Below the pieces are notes generated by a model. It did no database searches, had not been told where the DNA came from, and saw only the letters and a program-made list of their open reading frames with translations. A stretch of DNA of 25,243 nt, from assembly GCA_910592005.1 (NCBI GenBank), contig CAJVPP010000866.1, positions 1 through 25,243 on the forward strand, in the 5' to 3' direction. Positions 20,323-25,243 of this stretch are shown here, one piece after another (positions within the stretch are counted from its first letter, which is position 1; every line of letters starts with the position of its first letter). The stretch is from Funneliformis mosseae. Its lineage: Eukaryota; Glomeromycota; Glomeromycetes; Glomerales; Glomeraceae. The translations under genes were made by a program, and so were the position numbers.

Positions 20323-21871
20323 ATGAAAGTTCAAGGATCTGGTCCTTTAACAATTGAAAAAAATGAAATGATAAACAGCGCTTTCAAGCTCTGTGAAATT
20401 ATGTCATCATATTCTCGAAATCTACAATATAATATTAATCAAGGACTTAATGGCTTATTACAAAGCGAATTGATAATCAAGAAAAAGCAATCATAATGCT
20501 TTGGATTCTAAGCTATGAGAGATCTGACGTTTTCAATACTGAATGACTGGTTTGTTTCTTTCTCAACCTGTTATTATTAGAAATTAGAAGTTGCTCAGGA
20601 TTACAAGAGTTTGATGTATCTTGGAAATCCACTTTTTATCGAACAGTTTTCAATGCTGTGGAGTGAAATGTCATGCATATTTTTCGTTAACTATTAAAAG
20701 GAAAACGTTCACGAAAATTCTATCTCTCCCTAAATAGAACATATTGATGGGAATTGCGATTTGTTTATTCCACTTGCGTTCAAGTATGCGAGATAATATT
20801 TTATATCATTATGCTTATTCTGCTTAAAAACGAATTATTCTTAACAAATAACTTGATACCGATCCTGTCTAACCTATGCCGATTTGCATCTCAAGCTTCC
20901 GATCAAAAAGGAAAATTAATTATGGGAGATTTGTTCATGATGGATTTATTTAACGTGGCGCAAGTATTATCAAGGGCTTAACTTTTTTGATATATAATTT
21001 GACAATAGTTTCTTAAATAAAATAGAGTTTTTATAATGATTCTCGTTGATGATTCACTCCAAACTCTCTTTCCATGTGTCGACCTAGTGCAGTTGAAATT
21101 GATATCATTTTTGTAATATGCATCGATATTGGAATATTTTTACGTTGTCGGTGGCGGCTGTTATATTAATAGATGGTTTTACCAAGATCGTACCTCCAGG
21201 AAGTATTCTTAGCCCAATGGACACATCATTTTTTCCTTCGTATTGGATGACTTTACCATTGGCATTTGGTCTTACCAACACTGAGTTTGCAAATCATGCT
21301 GTTTACCCTCACTTTATCGTGATATTATAACACCTGCATCTTATAATATGGTCAATTACAGCTGCTTAATCCAAGTATTGTTTACTTAATGTTTGGACCG
21401 GATACTTTACAAAGGTATGTAAAATATTTACATACAAATTAAAATTTTATAGTTATAATGAAGACCAAGGGTTCTTAATTGGATGATTTTATCAATCCAT
21501 TAGATAAACTTCCTCTCGTACCTACCGTTGAAATTGGATTTCTCAGATATCATTTGTTCGCGTCAAAGGTTGCAAAAAAAAATTTACACTACAGGATCCA
21601 GGACTATATTGTGCTCCTTGGTAATTTCTACTGCAAAATTCTTCTTAAAACAAACAACTTTCTTTTTTTAAAAAAATAGTCAATTTTAGTCACTACTTGA
21701 ATCAATATTATTTTTTCTGAAATATGGAATCTTCCCGATATAATGCCATTTAAAACTTATTGGTCGTCAATTATCAAATAAAGAACTTGCATGAAATTTG
21801 TTTTCTTAAGTAATGATTTCAATTAATTGGGAACTGCTTGGACAACTTTTCCTAATGCATGGTTAGATGAC
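20323..21871 (+). pseudogene. AVT1-like vacuolar amino-acid transporter pseudogene
   Basis: Fragments of an amino-acid/auxin permease family transporter occur in order on the plus strand across several frames. The ATG start gives MKVQGSGPLTIEKNEMINSA (20323). Next come RIDNQEKAIIML, STFYRTVFNAVE (about 20625), IPLAFKYAR (about 20775), QKGKLIMGDLFMMDLF (about 20905), DDSLQTLFPCVDLVQLKLIS (about 21047), ILIDGFTKIVPPGSILSPMD and FPSYWMTLPLAFGL (21160-21280), HAVYPHFI, and YLMFGPDTLQ, with a donor-like GTATGT at 21415. It ends with CHLKLIGRQLSNKELA and a GTAWTTFP-type end near 21871. Members move amino acids across the vacuolar membrane with about eleven transmembrane segments. Multiple frameshifts and stops make it non-functional. 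The order of motifs matches the family. Confidence 0.85.
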
Positions 21872-22242
21872 AAAAATTATTCAAATATGAATCAGATTAA
21901 TTCCTGGTTTATACTTTTGTATATATTGAATACATCAACAAATTTGTTGAATAAAAAAAAAAAGAAAAAAAAGTTTGCAAACTCGTTATAAATTAATGAG
22001 CGATTAATTTAACAAAAAATTAAGAACATATGAGAATATACGAATTTTATATTTTGGAGATACTTATAAATTTCAAGAATCCTTTACTAATTCTCGGAAT
22101 CCATTAAAATTAAAATCATTCTATCATGACATGTAATCGTGGTTTCAGAAGATATAATTCAATAATTACGACGCGACACTAAAATTCATTAATCTTCTAG
22201 GAGAAATTATTAAATTATTTTTAGGAGTAATTAATTTTAATA

Positions 22243-22806
22243 TACAGTCGCCACTGGATATAACGAACCCTCCGTTCTGTAGGGTTTGGTTCGGTATAGG
22301 ATGAGTTCGATATATGATGCTCACTCTATATACCGAACTGTTCGGTATATAGTGTCTACCAATAAAATTAAAGACATGTGAAATTAGTAATATCGGTATT
22401 AGCATTTTACAAAATTATTTCAAAATACAAATTATTGCCTCAATACATAATTGGTGTGTAAGTTTAATATTAGGAAGACTTGGATTTTGTGCAGCTAAAG
22501 TATACCCTTTTTTCTTGACATGGTATCGGAATTCTTTAAACAAAATTTCTGTGTTCCGATGAAAAAAAGATTATTCACGTTACGATAATTTTATATTGTA
22601 ATAAGTCACGTGATCGTTCGGTATATCAAATACGTGGCTAATATATTTGGTTTGCTAACATAAGTTCGGATGCGGTATATCGCATTTTACTATATAATTT
22701 CAGTATATCATATGCTATTAATTATAAAAAATCGGTTCTGCACCACTTGGTTCGATGTAACGAGTTATCGGTATAAACAGGTTCGTTATAACCAGTGGCT
22801 ACTGTA
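22243..22806. mobile_element. pogo/Tc1-type MITE with TA target duplication
   Basis: The element spans 22245-22804 (560 bp). The left end reads CAGTCGCCACTGGATATAAC, and the right end read inward CAGTAGCCACTGGTTATAAC; both continue with GAACC, so the terminal repeats are about 25 bp with two mismatches. TA flanks both ends (22243-22244, 22805-22806). Inside, GTTCGGTATA occurs in both orientations, and 22326-22352 is a 27-nt palindrome (13-nt arms, one central base). It has no transposase frame, so it depends on a transposase encoded elsewhere. Confidence 0.88.
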
Positions 22807-22894
22807 ATTTTGATTTCCTTGTTATTTAAATTAATAGAAAAATACTAAGCATACTGATGATGTAAATAGATCAATAGCCATAAAGTCCGATTTC

Positions 22895-23128
22895 ATACGT
22901 ATGTGGATGAACTTACCACTTGTAGAACCTTTATTCATGCCTTCCTCAATAAAAGAATTCAACACGTTCCAAATCGACTCACCGATCTGTATCAACATTG
23001 ATCATCTCAATTTTGAAGGACCATTCGAGAGTTTTGGTCCGATCTCTTCAGCAAAGGTATTGAACTTTGAATGTGAACTTGTTGCCTTTTTTCTCATTGT
23101 TTCGTTGTACAGAGATTCCAAAGTATGT
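22895..23128 (-). pseudogene. Possible coding remnant, unknown
   Basis: The minus strand reads ESLYNETMRKKATSSHSKF, FAEEIGPKLSNGPSKLR, a TGA, then IGESIWNVLNSFIEEGMNKG and a consensus donor GTAAGT directly after ..GSTSG. Base composition is less AT-rich than the surroundings, as in exons. One stop interrupts it. No family was recognised. The plus strand is also open in one frame, so the strand is not certain. Confidence 0.3.
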
Positions 23129-23256
23129 TAATTTCATTATACGAACTTATTGGCATGTAATATTTAGTGACTCCCAATATTTTTTTTAAATACAGATGGT
23201 ATTTGGCAAGCATAAAAATTCATCACAATTAAATTGTTCTAATAAATCATCAATGC

Positions 23257-23344
23257 TTCATATCTAGAGGTTGGAACCGGTTAAAACGGTTAACATGTTA
23301 ACCGGTTAAAGAATTTTCGGCCGGTTCCAACCTCTACTCATATC
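23257..23344. mobile_element. 72-bp hAT micro-element with 8-bp target duplication
   Basis: The element spans 23265-23336. Perfect 16-bp terminal inverted repeats, TAGAGGTTGGAACCGG, lie at both ends. It is flanked by TTCATATC (23257-23264) and CTCATATC (23337-23344), matching at seven of eight positions. The centre holds an 18-nt palindrome, CGGTTAACATGTTAACCG (23287-23304), so the whole unit folds almost completely on itself. It is too small to be more than a MITE mobilised in trans. Confidence 0.88.
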
Positions 23345-23359
23345 ATAATAATCCCTATG

Positions 23360-23575
23360 AAAAAAAATTCTGGAATTTGTCCAGAATTTGCCGTAGTATC
23401 CAGATAATGTCCGGGATCCACCATGTTTCGGTATAAATTCCAGACAATATCAAGAAATCACGCGTTGTACGGAATCTACCATGTTTTGGTACACTTTCCG
23501 GACGATTTTGACATTTCTGGACATTTTCCACATGCACCCGGACATTTTCGATAACATTTTCTGGACAATTTTTTC
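23360..23575. repeat. Degenerate minisatellite of TCCGGACA-type motifs
   Basis: Variants of T(C/T)(C/T)(G/A)GACAATTTT recur: TCTGGAATTTGTCCAGAATTT, GTCCGGGA, TTCCAGACAATA, TTCCGGACGATTTTG, TTTCTGGACATTTT, CCCGGACATTTTCG and TTTCTGGACAATTTTTT. A longer unit, GGATCCACCATGTTTCGGTA / GGAATCTACCATGTTTTGGTA, occurs twice, 58 bp apart (about 23414 and 23471). It begins 24 bp after the micro-element. Confidence 0.65.
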
Positions 23576-24152
23576 TTTATTGGGGAGGATTAATTATTAG
23601 AATTATCAAAGGTAAAAGTTGGACGGTGACAGCAGAAATTTGGGTAAGGTTAGTTCTAACAGGCGTAGTGCTGAAAGGGAATTGATTTTCTTGATCTTTA
23701 TAAGAGATCGTGAAAAGAATATCTAAAAAAATTCATATTAAATTATTATTTCTCATAAATAATTATAAAAATAATTATTTACTAATGATCCTTTGTAATT
23801 ATCAGTTATTTCGTTTAAAGGTCATATAAAATGTTGTGCAGCATGATATTTTTTGTTGTTGCTGCTATGATAAATTACTCATTAAATTTGTAAAAGGAAC
23901 TGTTAAAGTTCTGCGAACTGCTAGTTTGTTATTTTTTTTTTGGAGGCATAGCAAATTGACAGAAAGACCAAGAGAGATTGATCAAGCCCTGATCTCCATT
24001 TTTATTTCAATTGATCAAAAAGCTTGAGCATCATCTCAATCACTAGCCAATCACATTGATAGAGATGATTGAGAACGCCCTGAAACCCCTAAAATTTCAA
24101 AGTGCTGGGAAAATGCTGCGATAATTCCTTAGTGGTATAATAATGGTATTTT
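23576..24152. other. Non-coding DNA, nothing recognised
   Basis: A 63-residue frame at 23836-24027 has no recognisable content. Short inverted octamers CTCAATCA/TGATTGAG lie near 24035 and 24066. No gene is supported. Confidence 0.45.
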
Positions 24153-24253
24153 AGTCATTAAGGTATCGCGAATGCATCTTAAATTATCTACATGTTGCAT
24201 TAATATAAATCATAAATTTATTTTTATGGTAAATTTAAGATGCAGTAATGACT
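24153..24253. repeat. About 100-bp inverted repeat, MITE-like
   Basis: TGCATCTTAAATT (24173-24185) is exactly inverted at 24232-24244. Outside it, AGTCATTA (24153-24160) pairs with TAATGACT (24246-24253), with a size difference between the arms. No target duplication was identified. Confidence 0.5.
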
Positions 24254-24407
24254 TCTTAAAGTGGATTAAATGGAATAAATAATTCCATTTTACGGTACTT
24301 TCAATGTCTTTACAAAATCATCAAAAATAAAAAAAAAAAATATAAAATTAAAATTTTAAAAAATATTTAAAAATATTTAATATTTATATAGCGCTAAAAT
24401 AATACAT

Positions 24408-24972
24408 ATGGGAGGATTTCTAGGAAAGTCAGGATCTGAGAAATTTTTGACTAAAATTATGAGCTTAATGCGTTTTAATCTGATATATTCCTCACCATCA
24501 TCATCATCAGCATCATCTTCCTCAGTATAACAGGATCATATCTACGAAACTGATCAAGTAAGAAATATCAATGATCAAATTACTCATTGGATTAGATATC
24601 TAAATCAATTAAGTAAGTTTGGCACATTCGATATAAAATGAGACAGGTTCAGGTCTCTTTAATAGCGTTATATTAAACTAATGATATATTAGCTAGATGA
24701 AATGAGGAGTTGTGGGACACTCAAGATGTATTACAGATAGCTGAGCTCTTAATGAAGAATTTCACTAATAACTTTCTGAAGGATCTTCTAATGAAAGAAT
24801 CTCTCTTAGATCACTTGAAGAGGAATTAAATAGGTATAGCCAAAATTTGAGTGAACATTTTATAAAATTTTCAAATTTTGTTTTCCATATTTGTAATCCT
24901 AAAAAAAGGAAAATGATTACATATCACAAGTATCTTATTTTGATGCGCGTTCAATATTCTGAAATAAATTAA
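24408..24972 (+). pseudogene. Unrecognised gene, decayed, with one preserved intron
   Basis: The frame from the ATG at 24408 reads MGGFLGKSGSEKFLTKIMSL, then a serine-rich stretch. It is broken by TAA at 24528 and continues as QDHIYETDQVRNINDQITHW and IRYLNQL. A consensus donor GTAAGT at 24613 and an acceptor TTAG ending at 24692 define an 80-nt intron with a branch-like ACTAAT 15-20 nt before the acceptor. The frame resumes in phase, meets a TGA, then reads NEELWDTQDVLQIAELLMKN. After a frameshift it reads SSNERISLRSLEEELNRYSQ and LSEHFIKFSNFVFHICNP, ending at 24972. The helical composition suggests a coiled-coil or BAR-like protein, but I do not recognise the family. Confidence 0.5.
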
Positions 24973-24973
24973 T

Positions 24974-25243
24974 CCGAGATTGAATTCCTCGAAATATTGC
25001 AGATCCAATATTGCGCAAGATTTATTGCAGATCCAAAATTGCGCAATTAATGTGAAGAAACATGCCACACAATCTCGGATCTGAAATTATTCTGTTAATC
25101 TCAGATTTCGCCGGAATCTCAGATCGGCAAATGAGCCAGAGAATTCAATCGGGTCCGTGATTTATACTACAATATTGCGCGAAGTAACTGCGCAAAATTG
25201 CGAAATATTTGTTGCGCAATTTAATTGCTCGTGCCTTTATTTT
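24974..25243. repeat. Cluster of TTGCGCAA palindromes and AATCTCAGATC motifs
   Basis: TTGCGCAA or one-base variants occur near 25011, 25040, 25176, 25190 and 25214. GCAGATCCAATATTGCGCAA and GCAGATCCAAAATTGCGCAA stand 24-28 bp apart. AATCTCGGATCTGA, AATCTCAGATTTC and AATCTCAGATCGG repeat at 25066-25126. GAGATTGAATTCCTC (about 24977) is nearly inverted at GAGAATTCAATCGG (about 25138). It looks like the subterminal zone of a transposon cut by the window edge. Confidence 0.5.

Noticed and set aside
20550..20579. GTTTGT..TATTAG considered as an intron in the transporter pseudogene
   Set aside because: At about 30 nt it is far shorter than the 64-153-nt introns here, and the surrounding frame is already broken.
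1..25243. Reassigned stop codon (TAG read as Trp) as an explanation for the recurrent stops at Trp positions
   Set aside because: TAA and TGA stops and frameshifts occur in the same pseudogenes, and the intact channel gene uses TGG for Trp and ends in TAA.

Overview
The window looks like nuclear DNA from an AT-rich, repeat-rich fungus. It resembles the arbuscular mycorrhizal fungi (Glomeromycotina, Rhizophagus-like) most. The grounds are about 75% A+T, short GT..AG introns of 64-153 nt, Sel1-repeat and kinase fragments of the kind greatly expanded in those genomes, a WD40-like/TRP-like channel, and dense DNA-transposon debris. The taxon is inferred from family content and composition; no marker gene is present.

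Layout. 1-2.4 kb is AT-rich non-coding DNA. 2.5-8.7 kb (minus strand) holds the only gene that looks intact: eight exons joining in frame into a 1865-residue protein with a WD40-like N-terminus, a roughly 720-residue helical insert made of about ten degenerate ~74-residue repeats, and a six-transmembrane TRP/polycystin-type cation channel at the C-terminus. 8.7-9.6 kb carries diverged direct repeats and a possible coding fragment. 9.65-11.41 kb is a dead Tc1-like transposase gene split by a small internally deleted hAT element, which itself contains a hairpin insert (three levels of nesting). 12.7-13.1 kb is a truncated kinase pseudogene. 14.6-15.56 kb is a 387-bp-period tandem repeat. 15.93-16.68 kb is a complete non-autonomous hAT element. 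18.4-19.1 kb is a Sel1-repeat pseudogene. 20.3-21.9 kb is a decayed vacuolar amino-acid transporter gene (AVT1-like). 22.2-23.6 kb contains a pogo/Tc1-type MITE with TA duplication, a 72-bp hAT micro-element and a small tandem repeat. 24.4-25.0 kb is an unrecognised decayed gene with one recognisable intron, followed by a cluster of TTGCGCAA palindromes to the window end.

Functionally there is one live candidate gene in a graveyard of accessory genes and transposons. The most interesting signals are the repeat-built cytoplasmic insert of the channel, and stop codons in several pseudogenes that sit where a conserved Trp, Gln or Arg is expected. The latter suggests C-to-T (CpA to TpA) decay of the RIP or deamination type, although the fungal group is not generally thought to use RIP. 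No tRNA, rRNA or CRISPR was seen.
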